From NCBI GenBank assembly GCA_000226015.1, contig JH152749.1, forward strand, positions 218,881 through 249,879: a DNA stretch of 30,999 nucleotides, written 5' to 3'. Every line of letters begins with the position of its first letter. Position 1 is the first letter of the stretch. The position numbers were made by a program, and so were the translations under genes. This document shows positions 19,601 through 28,200 of the stretch, piece by piece. A model generated the notes under the pieces. That model saw only the letters and a list, made by a program, of their open reading frames with translations, was not told the DNA's origin and searched no databases. This DNA comes from Mnemiopsis leidyi (Eukaryota; Ctenophora; Tentaculata; Lobata; Bolinopsidae).

Positions 19601-21677
19601 TTTTTAGTTTTTATTTTACTTTTCTGCTGAGCACCCCGAATTGGAATATCATAAAACTACGTCCGCTGCCCATAAATCGTTGTACAGCACGCGCACCCTC
19701 CCGACATTTCCATGATTTTATTCGCTTCGAATAAGGGCCGGACAAAGTCAGACAAAAAATCGCAGTACTAAAATTGCAGTATTGGTGAGAAGAGTTTGAC
19801 TTTTCGGGGAAGTTCTCAAATCAGAATCGCTAACAAAATAAATGAATGACAGTTGTCGTAGTGACACCCGATCGGGCCCGAGTCCCGACTATCGAAGCAC
19901 TGAGGGCTGAACCTTAGACGGATATGGTACCCGGTCTGTTGGCCTAACTGGACGCTTGGCCTAACTGGACGCTTGGCCTAACAACTTGTACCTAAAATTT
20001 CGGTCGCTTGGCCAAAAAGTTTTTTCAATTTATTTTTAGGCCAAGCGTCCGCAAGGACGCTTGGCCTAAAATATTTTTACTTTGTTTTTAGGCCAAGCGT
20101 CCTTTCTGATTCCACATGTCGTGTGAGAAGTTAGGTTGTTGTGGAGCTTCCTATCCATGTATTCTCGTAGTAGGTGGAGAAGGAGTCCATATCATCTCGT
20201 CAACACGACACTTCCTCTAAGCTCTGTTATTTTCAGGACAAATTTAACGATAATGGCTGGGGTTGTGCGTACAGGTCTCTTCAGACACTGTGTTCATGGT
20301 TCTTGTACAACGGATACACGGACAGACAGCCTCCTTCCCACCGGGAAATACAGGTATGTACTTATATACTTAATACAGGTATGTACTTATATACTTAATA
20401 CAGGTATGTACTTATATTTTCAAGTCAAAACCATCAGCCATGCCTATCTACTTTAAACTCGTGACGTCAAAGTTAGGTGTTTCTCATTTCTGTTGTTCTT
20501 TGTACTTACAAACAGTTTACAACCAGTTCTTTACTTACAAACAGTTTACAACCAGTTCTTCACTTACAAACAGTTTACAACCAGTTCTTCACTTACAAAC
20601 AGTTTTCAACCAGTTCTTTACTTAAGAACAGTTTACAACCAGTTCTTTACTTACAAAAAGGTTAACAACCATTTCTTTACTTACAAACAGTTTACAACCA
20701 GTTGTTTACATACAAACAGTTTACAACCAGTTTTTTACTTACAAAAGGTTTACAACCAGTTGTTTACATACAAACAGTTTACAACCAGTTGTTTACATAC
20801 AAACTGTGTAGTACACATTTTACCATGTACACTGAATGTGACTCAGGTAAACCGTCCCTATCTCAGGAAACTTTAGTAAAGATGGGAGACAAACCGGACA
20901 AGTTTGTAAACTCCCGTCAGTGGATCGGGAGTGTGGAAGTGGGCTACGTGCTCGACAGCTGGGTCGGGTCCCAGCACAGAATACAGTTCGTTAGTTCAGG
21001 TTTGTTGCATAAGAATTAGTTGGGGAAAATGGTGGCGAGTGTTCAACATTATTTTTCAATAGGAAACTCTTCTATATCAGTTCTCATGAACCATTGCTTT
21101 GTAACAATCTGAAAGCTCAGCAGCTGCGATTTGCAAAGACACTTTATAGCTGTGTATCTGAGGTCTGTACGCTAGAACTGTTGCAGAAGTCAGAACTGTT
21201 TGTTGCAGAACTGTTTGTTGTAGAACTGTCTGTTTCAGGTGAAGACATGGCCATGCAGGGTGGACTACTAGCGCACCACTTCACAAATCACGGCACTCCT
21301 GTCATGATAGGGGGCGGAGTTCTCGCTCATACCATTCTCGGGGTCAAGTACGACCAGGTCACTGGTACGTCTACAAATATTTTCCTAAGTTTTTACTTTC
21401 AAGCTTATTTGTATGTTTGATTTGATCATGGTTTTACGTCCTAAAATTTCCTCCATTATTAAATGCCAGTTAATTGTTTGTCGTTTCTCAAATTTTTTCA
21501 CCATATCATTCCTCATCAGGAGACACACAGTTCTTGATTTTAGATCCGCATTACACCGGCAAAGAAGACATCGCCACTATTACTAAGGAGGGCTGGTGCG
21601 GGTGGAAGGGTCCAAACTTTTGGGATAAACGTGCTCATTACAATATGTGTATGCCGCAGAGACCTGCTTTAGACTGA
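7689..21677 (+). CDS. UFSP2: UFM1-specific protease 2, complete, 10 exons
   Basis: This is a cysteine protease (peptidase family C78) that matures the ubiquitin-like modifier UFM1 and removes it from targets such as ribosomal proteins at the ER. Exons: 7689-7845, 8062-8197, 8378-8489, 8954-9089, 9335-9485, 9676-9793, 20237-20353, 20867-20999, 21239-21364, 21520-21677. The phases join exactly to give 447 aa plus TGA (human protein about 469 aa). The start is the ATG opening exon 1 ([12 protein letters not shown]). The catalytic domain retains the oxyanion Tyr268 (YAYHHYMQ), the nucleophile Cys280 ([14 protein letters not shown]) and Asp404/His406 (LDPHYTG). It also has [24 protein letters not shown] and a C-terminal [11 protein letters not shown] block. 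The N-terminal half is diverged, as is usual for the family. Intron 6 (10,443 bp) holds two antisense genes and one 41-base assembly gap. The gene starts 821 bp after the COPB2 stop, same strand. Confidence 0.95.
9484..9536. repeat. Duplicated 5' splice-site segment, UFSP2 exon 5
   Basis: AGGTGACACGGCACTTTTT spans the exon 5 donor (AG|GTGAC at 9485/9486) and recurs 35 bases downstream in the intron at 9519-9536. The copy retains an AG|GTGAC donor-like core. Confidence 0.85.
10511..10551. other. Assembly gap of 41 N
   Basis: There are 41 undetermined bases in UFSP2 intron 6, directly next to a CA-rich minisatellite. The gap therefore probably reflects assembly failure in a simple repeat. Everything from 10552 to 30999 is gap-free. 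Confidence 1.
10552..10720. repeat. CA-rich minisatellite (ACACACAGACACATGC units)
   Basis: Interrupted ACACACAGACACATGCACAC-type repeats grade into a pure CA run near 10690-10710. Long open frames across this stretch on both strands are low-complexity artefacts. Confidence 0.95.
10730..12953. other. Gene-free part of UFSP2 intron 6
   Basis: I see no supportable gene here. The stretch 10970-11170 and the block from about 11400 to 12240 are visibly more GC-rich than the flanking intron and have short open frames on both strands, none resembling a known protein. A TATAAAG on the - strand (12157-12163) and the CCAAT cluster at 12350-12583 could mark a promoter for an unrecognised - strand transcript or a decayed mobile element. 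The region 12600-12953 is plain AT-rich intron. Confidence 0.5.
12350..12583. promoter_or_regulatory. Cluster of five CCAAT boxes
   Basis: CCAAT or its complement occurs at 12350-12354, 12400-12404, 12441-12445, 12549-12553 and 12579-12583. Three copies extend to CCAATGA. One (12549) overlaps a CRE-like TGACGTGACG, and a CACGTG E-box lies at 12424-12429. Multiple CCAAT boxes within 250 bp are typical of NF-Y-bound promoters or enhancers. No clearly dependent gene is adjacent, so this is only suggestive. Confidence 0.35.
12954..12959 (-). terminator. Candidate polyadenylation signal of the DD3-3-like gene
   Basis: TTTATT on the + strand reads AATAAA on the - strand, 135 bases beyond the stop codon at 13094-13096. 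Confidence 0.45.
13094..15109 (-). CDS. Secreted DD3-3-like protein, single exon
   Basis: An intronless 671-codon gene nested antisense in UFSP2 intron 6. It resembles the Dictyostelium protein DD3-3 and its animal homologues, whose biochemical role is not established. The open frame extends 17 codons further up (to 15160), but I place the start at 15109. There [15 protein letters not shown] forms a clean signal peptide, and a TATAAAA at 15175-15181 would set the mRNA start at about 15150, excluding the upper ATG. The mature protein opens [16 protein letters not shown], followed by [17 protein letters not shown], the most conserved part of the family. A Cys-rich middle follows (roughly residues 100-430). 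The C-terminal ~150 residues ([15 protein letters not shown] ... [20 protein letters not shown]) look like a cupredoxin-type beta sandwich without an obvious full His-Cys-His-Met copper set. No membrane anchor is evident, so it is probably extracellular. It is GC-richer than its surroundings. Confidence 0.85.
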   Translation of the reverse strand: MNFLLIAGLLGGSLADIFMTNPKGSNNRLNENSVNRANGARMFDSQNNNKGGYNVGESGVEANNDDHTKQFQIEYYGSGAGAAETSQLVVEWAHQHGCGDNPKSQCNNVIQYMCMNQGADTDYPAGAGTTAKDRKERANYMRDGIDTSRQVFIQGPGRHETNDELHLERIAQAQDALDANKGLHESFISYDMCRHREANNGLFRADQTLNNDRRVNNEAYVSARRTRQNPGGTQRGLECPEERDYYPYWQPTLQGPYDAEYQRTPWIDAAYLGDSSNCRYVKNNSFNTHAKSRCVLPGARDYGKSIHREGCEAEGGNWVAFESYLEVLETVDSEEACNEIAAKNEVNQVVWKPLRSDSDEAKCIVKAPQPFCGKAATTRVNHLGNAQTDPLYSSRFHLRLPHFPSGETKRCVLRVRYNITTGDYDHKNTFADSNGENSPVTNDPTVNILGGDDNLGLTLAINTAQFGRTFQDRSHIFKIVPRTAAMAGKFLHNLNVRGQRGNIVQNFPSVEYDFIPDQLTAKKGDLIHVQWAGYNTNPANRAGEGTDATDRNNFVQMAGDLDTSYPDRIEKSSFWQNVESLTAPDATPKDIAVAMASSGYYCGYEPHSTCPAELSLTGNTREGLQGQLNNANASYRGHVLQVKEVGTYFYMCTRNNNFTNRSQKGSIVVKE
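15175..15181 (-). promoter_or_regulatory. TATA box of the DD3-3-like gene
   Basis: TTTTATA on the + strand is TATAAAA on the - strand, in the context GGCCGTATAAAACCTGG, 66 bases upstream of the chosen ATG. It implies a 5' UTR of about 40 bases and decides between the two candidate starts. Confidence 0.6.
15413..15452. repeat. 20-bp perfect tandem duplication
   Basis: TTCCGCTAAAGTTACGAAGT occurs at 15413-15432 and again at 15433-15452. It resembles in size the 19-bp duplication inside the neighbouring pterin gene. Confidence 0.9.
15611..15616 (-). terminator. Candidate polyadenylation signal of the pterin fusion gene
   Basis: TTTATT on the + strand (AATAAA on the - strand) lies about 200 bases beyond the stop codon at 15820-15822. 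Confidence 0.4.
15820..17700 (-). CDS. FolB/FolX-HPPK-pteridine reductase fusion, interrupted in HPPK
   Basis: Two exons (16409-17700 and 15820-16242) are joined by a phase-0 GT-AG intron of 166 bp. Domain 1 (residues 4-118) is a dihydroneopterin aldolase/epimerase fold: [11 protein letters not shown] carries the catalytic Glu25, and [11 protein letters not shown] carries Lys102. Domain 2 (from residue 124) is [35 protein letters not shown]. Domain 3 is an SDR closest to PTR1/Fol[41 protein letters not shown] (PTR1-type Asp), YSVSKAAL (Tyr/Lys), [12 protein letters not shown]. The frame breaks at 17022-17059, an exact 19-bp tandem duplication. After residue 221 the upstream frame runs on about 45 residues to a stop near 16900. 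HPPK resumes two bases out of frame as [20 protein letters not shown] and continues open into the SDR. The HPPK Asp-x-Asp Mg site is missing between the two parts. This is either a pseudogenising lesion or an assembly error. TATAAA lies 67 bases upstream. Confidence 0.85.
17022..17059. repeat. 19-bp exact tandem duplication disrupting HPPK
   Basis: TGGAGCGAACTTGTTGTCG occupies 17022-17040 and 17041-17059. On the coding strand, copy 1 encodes DNKFAP; copy 2 is read one base out of register as RQQVRS. Deleting one copy alone does not restore the downstream frame, because a shift of 2 is needed and 19 bases gives 1. Some sequence was therefore also lost or replaced here. Confidence 0.95.
17767..17772 (-). 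promoter_or_regulatory. Candidate TATA box of the pterin fusion gene
   Basis: TTTATA on the + strand is TATAAA on the - strand, 67 bases upstream of the ATG at 17700. An ATTGG (inverted CCAAT) lies between it and the ATG. This is plausible but unproven in AT-rich DNA. Confidence 0.4.
17844..18082. repeat. Long inverted repeat (foldback) upstream of the pterin gene
   Basis: The outer arms are 17844-17909 and 18019-18082, about 65 bases with a few mismatches (TAGCTTTGTTGATTTTCTCT against its complement). Inside lies a perfect 16-bp inverted repeat, ATTTAATTTGTAGTGT (17915-17930) and ACACTACAAATTAAAT (17955-17970), with a 24-base loop. It is probably a foldback/MITE-type element; it begins about 145 bases above the pterin gene start. 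Confidence 0.8.
18083..18562. other. Gene-free intron DNA
   Basis: AT-rich, with a TATATA run near 18214-18230 and several CACGTG motifs (near 18342, 18361 and 18432). No supportable ORF. Confidence 0.5.
18571..19157. mobile_element. Non-autonomous hAT-type MITE with perfect 8-bp TSD
   Basis: The 587-bp element begins CAGGGGCGGCTCGT and ends ACGAGCCGCCTCTG (one mismatch across the inverted termini; CAGRGGC is a hAT-style end). It is flanked by the identical octamer ATATCGCC at 18563-18570 and 19158-19165, the target-site length expected for hAT. Subterminal motifs (GGGTACGTGGGTACTC and GTACCCACCCGTGCC) are also inverted, and a GTGGGTAC...GTACCCAC palindrome lies near 18870-18895. It has no transposase ORF. 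It sits in UFSP2 intron 6. Confidence 0.92.
19166..19937. other. Gene-free part of UFSP2 intron 6
   Basis: AT-rich with a TA-rich run near 19196-19212. I see no gene or clear repeat here. Confidence 0.5.
19938..20102. repeat. Foldback cluster of GGACGCTTGGCCTA motifs
   Basis: GGACGCTTGGCCTA appears forward at 19950-19963, 19967-19980 and 20055-20068, and inverted (TAGGCCAAGCGTCC) at 20037-20050 and 20089-20102. A degenerate copy (CGGTCGCTTGGCCAA) lies near 20001. The alternation allows several competing stem-loops. It ends 134 bases before UFSP2 exon 7. Confidence 0.9.
20351..20418. repeat. 25-bp repeat triplicating the UFSP2 exon 7 splice donor
   Basis: CAGGTATGTACTTATA recurs at 20351, 20376 and 20401 with an exact 25-base period. 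The first copy contains the authentic donor (CAG|GTATGT at 20353/20354), so the intron begins with three equally good consensus donors. Confidence 0.9.
20497..20810. repeat. 29-bp minisatellite in UFSP2 intron 7
   Basis: The unit is TTACAAACAGTTTACAACCA plus nine bases (AGTTCTTTAC-like), in about ten copies at a 29-base period with point variants. Together with the 25-bp triplet it makes up most of the 513-bp intron 20354-20866. There are no spacers, so it is not a CRISPR. Open frames across it are artefacts. Confidence 0.95.
21191..21238. repeat. 15-bp repeat leading into the UFSP2 exon 9 acceptor
   Basis: CAGAACTGTTTGTTG at 21191-21205 is repeated at 21206-21220 and, diverged, as TAGAACTGTCTGTTTCAG at 21221-21238. 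The last copy provides the acceptor AG. A weaker relative precedes at about 21173. Confidence 0.85.
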
Positions 21678-22235
21678 TGTTGAAATATTTGCTTTTAGAT
21701 AGCGTGGGAGTGGAAGTTTTTAATTTTATTTCGTACCCATAAAAATCACAATTCAAATCAGTTAACAGTCGGGAAAGCAAGTATCGTATGATTTCTAACC
21801 AATAATATTTAAGTGATTGTGACAGTTTTGAAATTGATTTAAATATTTCTGATGCTTTGATTGAAATCTGTTAGGTAAATTTCTTTTGGTTTTGTTGTGG
21901 TTTTATCACTTAATATCGCAGATATCAACTAAAATATCTCATTATCTTTGGAAAAAATCTGATGTCTTGTCTTTGTCTCATCAATATTTTGTATGGAACT
22001 AATCACAAATAGCCTCAAGTTGCGGCCCATTTTCAGGCTGCAGGCCTGACAACATCGGGCAAATAACAATTAATACAATACTTGAACCAAATATCTGAAG
22101 ATCATGTACATTCGCAATTATCTTAAATCTGTACAAACTCATTTCATTGAATCTATAAAATGTCAAGTATTAAAACTAGGAGCTCTTTGAAATCAAATAT
22201 GTTAGTTCAGGATCAGTCAAGCTTTTGGGAGTTGT
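21678..22235. other. Shared 3' region of UFSP2 (+) and CCDC66 (-)
   Basis: 558 bases separate the two convergent stop codons. TTTATT at 21725-21730 gives AATAAA on the - strand, a candidate CCDC66 polyadenylation signal. The first perfect AATAAA on the + strand is at 22291-22296, beyond the CCDC66 stop. The two 3' UTRs may therefore overlap as a sense-antisense pair. Confidence 0.5.
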
Positions 22236-25200
22236 TCACTGTATAATCTCAGTTGAGCTAACGTGCCTTCTCCTGTCTTTTAATCCCTGGAATAAAAATA
22301 GTTAGTTATGTCATAGTCCCGAATAGTTAGTTATTCATAGTTAGTTATTCATAGTTAGTTATTCATAGTAGTGGAAAAGTTCATATTCACTAAAAAGATT
22401 GGAAAGTGCACGATGCACATAATCGATTGCGTTAAAAAGTTATCAGTTATCTGGAACATTCTAGATTTTCATGGCTGTAGAATTTCATGGCTTTTTTCTA
22501 CAAGGGGTCTACAATCCACTGTCTACATAATAATATATTGTATGGTTTCTGCTGGCGAGGCAACGTCTGGCAAGACAAGTCCAACTTAACCATGAGTACA
22601 CGCGCATCTCGCACGTACCGCTATTTTACTACACTTGCTGCTGAAATTTGCACTTTTTATATAATTTTGTCACATTTCGACCACGGTTGACGAAACGTGC
22701 ATAGTGACCGCATGTATGCCTCTTTGTTTACCCTCAGGGTTCAGGCGATAACAATGAGGTAATTTTGCCCCTAGTACTTTAAAAATACAGTAAACCCTCG
22801 ATTTACCGGGCCTCTCGGGGGAAAGGGTTGAGGCCCGGTAAATAGAGGGGCCCGGTAAATAGAATTTGACCAAAATATGGCCTAATTTTGGCCAAAAATA
22901 GTAACTTAAGTTATTGACAGTTATACGTACACATTTCTGATCAAATTTGTTGATATAAGGGCTCTTTGAGGGATTTAGAAATGTGAAAATGAATCCAACG
23001 TTCTGAATTACATCTTCGATCAGTAATCTCAATGTTGATTGCTGTATTGTGTATGTATGACGTGGTTACGTTACATATATCAGTACACCTGCATGTTAAG
23101 GCTCTATCACGGCGAAGAGATACCATTACCAAGATATAACGTGTGCCTGCTATTGAAAGCTCATATCCCATGGCCTTGTACGACTCTTTTTTGATTTTAC
23201 GTGTCGTGCCATCGGCATATGCGATAAGGTCACGCTGATACACGATCGTGTGCTGGACTGTTGTCAAGCATCTCGTGTATCTCTATCAGGGCAGTATAGC
23301 ATGCTTAAATTGGGTGTAGAAGGAGCCATATTATGTAACGACCATGGGATAACAAGCTTTGACATGTGACACGCAACTAAAAGACGGGAAAAATTTTTTG
23401 TGTGAAAATATTAAAAAATTTCGGGGGAAAGGAAGGAGGCCCGGTAAATAGAGGGACACGGTAAATAAAGGCCCGGTAAATCGAGGGTTTACTGTAGTCA
23501 TTTATTTATCTCGAAACAGCGGTCATGATTCTGGAGTCATGAAGAAAGCATTCTAGAAAAATCTATTCCTCTCTGTGTGGCTTTATTTTGAGGATATCAA
23601 CATGCATGTTGCATTCTTACAGATAATTGTTTCTGCACTTGGATGAATAATTTATGATGATATTTAAAGTACTGACCATTCTAAGCTTTTCCAGCTGACT
23701 CAAAATATCATTCTGTCTGACTGAAATAGCGGATGGGATTGTCCGTGTTTCCTGAATTAGAGAGGAATTAAAACTATCTGGCAAGGTTTCAAAATATAAT
23801 TCCACAACATTTCTTATCAACAATGTGTTGTGTGATATTGGAATTATATCCTAAACAAAAACATCTGACATTTTTGGGTGAAGTGTACCGCATCTGCACC
23901 TGCTGCTCAGGGACAGTGAAGGGAGATGGGCCGACCGATTCCACTTTCATTACCGGGGACCTGACCGAATTGTTTAGTTAAATACATTAACAATTTATTT
24001 ACATACGGTCCGAGGACTCTGTCCTGAATTTTGTACCGGAAAGTTCAAAACCTTCTCTTTGCCAGTGTTTTTTAAAGGCTGTACGAGGGCTGAGCTGCTT
24101 GAACAGTGCGATATGGATACTACAATTCTTTTAGCAGCTTCATGGCCAACTAGCTGGTGGATAAAATGGCTCATCTTTGTATTCAAATAATAAGCTTCCT
24201 TTGAACAACATAGGACGTTCTACAGGACCCATTGCGCGACGACAGGACCCATTGGAAATTTTTGCACACTTTTTATATGCCGGCCGATTTAAACATGCTA
24301 TGTTGTTTACAGTTCCACTCACGTGATTGCTTATTGATGACAGGAATATATGTTTATAAAGGCTTACATAAAACCAAACACCCGTTAAAATATGTCGAAA
24401 GTTGATGGTGTACTAAACTCGGACAAGAGCCCCCAAAATAAATATGCTTACATACACTGGCTTTAGCTTTACTTAGCTTCATATACTAGTTACTACATCT
24501 AAACGATTGTCGTAGAATTACAATGTATAGACAACTAAGCAAATGTTCGTTTTTGTCAAGCAAGCGAAGTCTAGAGTTAAAAATTACACAAATTAGAGCA
24601 AACATTTTGTAAAGTTGAATACTGCTCTTACTCTGGGTTATCAAATATATCTGCAATAGTTTCGTACTCTGTAATAACTTCTGAAAACATGAACAGCTTT
24701 ATAACAAATATGAAACTTAAGAACACTATACTTATGTCGTTAAACAAAGAATCTAGGGTGGGGGGTCACGATTTTTTTCCACGGTCAAAAATATCTAAAT
24801 TATATGAAAAAATTCAAAATTTCGATGATCAAATAGCAAATCCAAATATTACCACGACATTAAACCATAAAATGTAACTTTGATCTTGACCATGTAAAAA
24901 TTACCTGTAGGGTCTCTGTCGCAATGGTCAAATTTTTTGACCATTGGCCACAGGGCATATTCCAGGGTGACATGGTCTTTGCCACTGCCTTACCACGCCC
25001 CCCCCCCCCATCTAATGCTATGTTAAGAAAGAATAAAATAATGCAAGCTATCGCTCTAGCCAACTGAAATGAGAAATAGGAAATAAACCGTCTGTACCTG
25101 ACTCCTCAGCAATTATATTGGCAGCAGGAGGTGTCTCATCCTGTGGAGACGGAGGTTTTGTCCGTCTGATTCTCCTCCCGTTCTTGTCGTATTGGACTCT

Positions 25201-28200
25201 GGGAACTTCCGGAACTTTCCTCTCTTGCTGCTTCTTAACGGGCAGCTTTGAGCCTGGTTGCGGTTTGATGGGACCTCTTCTGCTGTCAGTGTTGTTACGA
25301 TTTGGGACATTTCTCTTGGCCGAGCCCTGTTTGTCATTATCATTGCGTTTTGAGGTGCCTCTCTTTGCTGAATCTTGTTTGCGCTGAACAACTGATAGTT
25401 CCCTCTCCTGAACCCGTAAAATGATATATTTATGACGGATAAGCTGAATTTCAATAGTTCTAGTTTAACGTACATCAAGTAACAGTGTCGAAAATCTCTA
25501 GATGTAGGAAATTACGGTGTCGATTATCTCTAGTGAAAAGTAAAAATAAGACGTATGTTACCTTGAGCTGGATCAGTCTTGAGTCAGCAGGAAGGAAGGA
25601 CTCTTCTCTAGTCATTGTCTGACATGACACTTCTTGGACAGTTTGAGTAGACGCGTTAGACACATAGCGAACTGGTTGTTGAACTGGTACTGGCTGTTGC
25701 ACCTGCACTGGCTGAGGTTGAACTGGCACGAATACAGTCTCTTGCACGGGAACTGGAGCCGCCTGGGATTGATATTTGTTATAGCCGCTGAGAAATCGTA
25801 AAAGGCTGTCATAATAATAAAAAAGATGTCTGTTTAAATCTGGGATAAAACTTAAGTCTGTCTGAGACTCTGAACTGGAAACTACAAAAGAAGTAGGGCT
25901 TACAAATGTTTGAGCGCTCTGCACGTGTGTTTCTTCGACCGATGTAGTTTTCTCAATGACAGGAACCAATCTCTGATGGTTTGTCTTAATCTCTTCAACA
26001 GACTCTAGCGGTATGCTTTCCTGTAGAGATTATCAATTTAACAAGCAAAAAAGTACCGAAAAACGGGCAGGAAAACAACTTAGTTGAGAATTTGAGGTAA
26101 CTCACTAGATTTAAATTCCGGAATCAAGCATCAAGATGCTCATTGGACGGTTTGGACGATGGAACCGTATCATAATCTCAGAATATAATCTGATTATCGA
26201 GTTAGAGCGGCTGGCACTATTTCAGCAATATCTGTACAGCCGTTTTTGAAGCCGGCCCTCTAAAATGATGTGTTTATCTTTTTCTAACTCCCTAACAAAT
26301 CACTGGCCAGCTATTCCAGCACCTGCTATATTGCGTCCAGATGAAACCCAATAAACGCTAGCTATCTTCTGCAGGCGTAGCTCCGTGCTTCGAAAATAGA
26401 GGATTATAGGATGCGGCAAGTAGGTGCCATCAGAAATAAGGAAAATAAAAGCTACTTTACCACATCATGTTTGAAAGTGCTCTCCTTCCCGCTGACAGAT
26501 CTACTCCGTTTATTTCTCTTCTCCTCTTTAGCACTCCTGTTTGCCTCTTCAATCTTCCTCCTCATATCTGCTATCTGCTGTAACTGTGCTTCTTCCTTCT
26601 GTTTCCTCTTCTCCTGCTCAAGTCTCACCTCCTCAGCCATTTTTCGTTTTTCCTCCTCAATTCGCCTCATTTCGATCTCTTCTTCGCGTTTTATTCTTTC
26701 TCGTTCTTCCTTCTTGAGGCGTTCACGTTCTTCTACCTGCCTCCTTATCATTTCCTGTGGCAGAGTAGATCGGCAATTGTTACAAGGATAGGAAATATAG
26801 GTCGCATATCAACATGTAAAAGTAATAAATAATATACAATCAGAACAGTAAGAGCACGTTAGTGATTTGATTTTATTTGAAACTGTCTTCGAATAAGTAA
26901 ATTTAACAAAATGGAACAACAAATACAACTGAACAAAAATATCACAAAGCTAGCACTTAGGCCAGCGTTAATCTCAAAAAATCTCAAACCTGATTTTCAA
27001 GGGCTCGTTTTCTAGCCTCCTGTCTCCGCTCCAATTCCACGGGATCCACCCAAGTTCCCTGACCTAACATCCGACCTTGAGTTGGACTCCCGGTGGGCTG
27101 AGGAACCGGAGTTTTCGGGGACAGATGTAAAATTTGAGGAGGTTGAAGTTGAGAGCTTGGTTGAAGAGAGTTTGAAGAAATGGTGGGTTGCTGAGGGAGA
27201 TTATATGTTGGTTGTTGAGGAGGATTGTTTTGCAAAGAGGATGGCTGTTGCACTAAGTTAGGCGGCAAGTTGCTCTGATAAAGATTAGCGGAAGCGGCAA
27301 TGTTGGAGGAAGAAGGAAGTTGGTGCGTAACAGGGGCGTGGAGACTTGTAGTTACGGGAGCTGGATAGGGAGATTTTTGTCGCATTTTTTCTCGTTGATC
27401 ACGTTCTTTTTTCTCCCTCACTTGTGCTTCTGTAAAAGTAAACGAAGTTTTAGCTCGTGATCATCATAGTTAAGTATGGTGATAAATTGGAACTATTATC
27501 ACATTCAAGCATCCCCACCTAGTTCCTGAATCCACTTCCGTCGCTCTAACTCCTGGGCAGTTTTCGTATCGAGAGGAGCTCCTCCACCGATGCTGAAGCT
27601 CTGTGAGTAGTGACCTAAAAAGTATAATTGCTGTGGATCATGATCAGTCCAGCAATAGCAATTTAAGATGGGTGTCATAGAATTGAAAACGAAGTTCAAA
27701 GTAGTCAAAACTAACTGTTTAAGGGCTTTGTGTCAGGCGGCAGGACCGGATTTTGATCCACACCCCGGTTGGGCTGTGAATTACCAAAGTAAGGTTGTTC
27801 CTGTGCTACTATTGTAGCTTGAGACTGTCCAGTAGTGCCATGCGTTCTTTGTTGAGTTGGAATCCCTTGGTTTTGTGGTGGCTGGTTCGAGTTTTGATCA
27901 TGGTGGAAGTAGCCCCTAGGAGTGGAGAATGATGGGGGAGCAGGAAGTGGTTGTTGAGCTGCAATCCGCAGTGCATTCTCCACGACCACATTGTCAGCTA
28001 TCGAGGTTCTATTGGTTGCATGTGAGGGATGAGCTTGATACGGGCTGAATCCTGTGTTGAATATGTTCGACTGGTTTTTCATGTAGAAGTTATTTTGGCT
28101 AGCTCTGACGTTGTGAAGTTGTTGCTGGGCAATCATATTCTCGGTCAGTACTGGAACTGAATAGTCTGGTACTGTCACATCCTGCACATTCTGCACAGTT

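Noticed and set aside
20497-20810. CRISPR-like array of 29-bp repeats
   Set aside because: The repeats are contiguous with no spacers and lie in a eukaryotic intron. It is a minisatellite.
22941-23267. ORFs inside the pogo-type MITE as a transposase
   Set aside because: They lack any DDE/DDD transposase-like sequence and are too short.
23884-23960. Missing CCDC66 exon (open - strand stretch ending at a CAG|GTGCAG)
   Set aside because: It leaves in the right phase, but its only acceptor supplies one base where two are needed, and it has no recognisable similarity.
23995-24322. Small - strand ORFs followed by AATAAA
   Set aside because: No family resemblance, no splice signals linking them to CCDC66, and a short internal direct repeat; probably chance frames.
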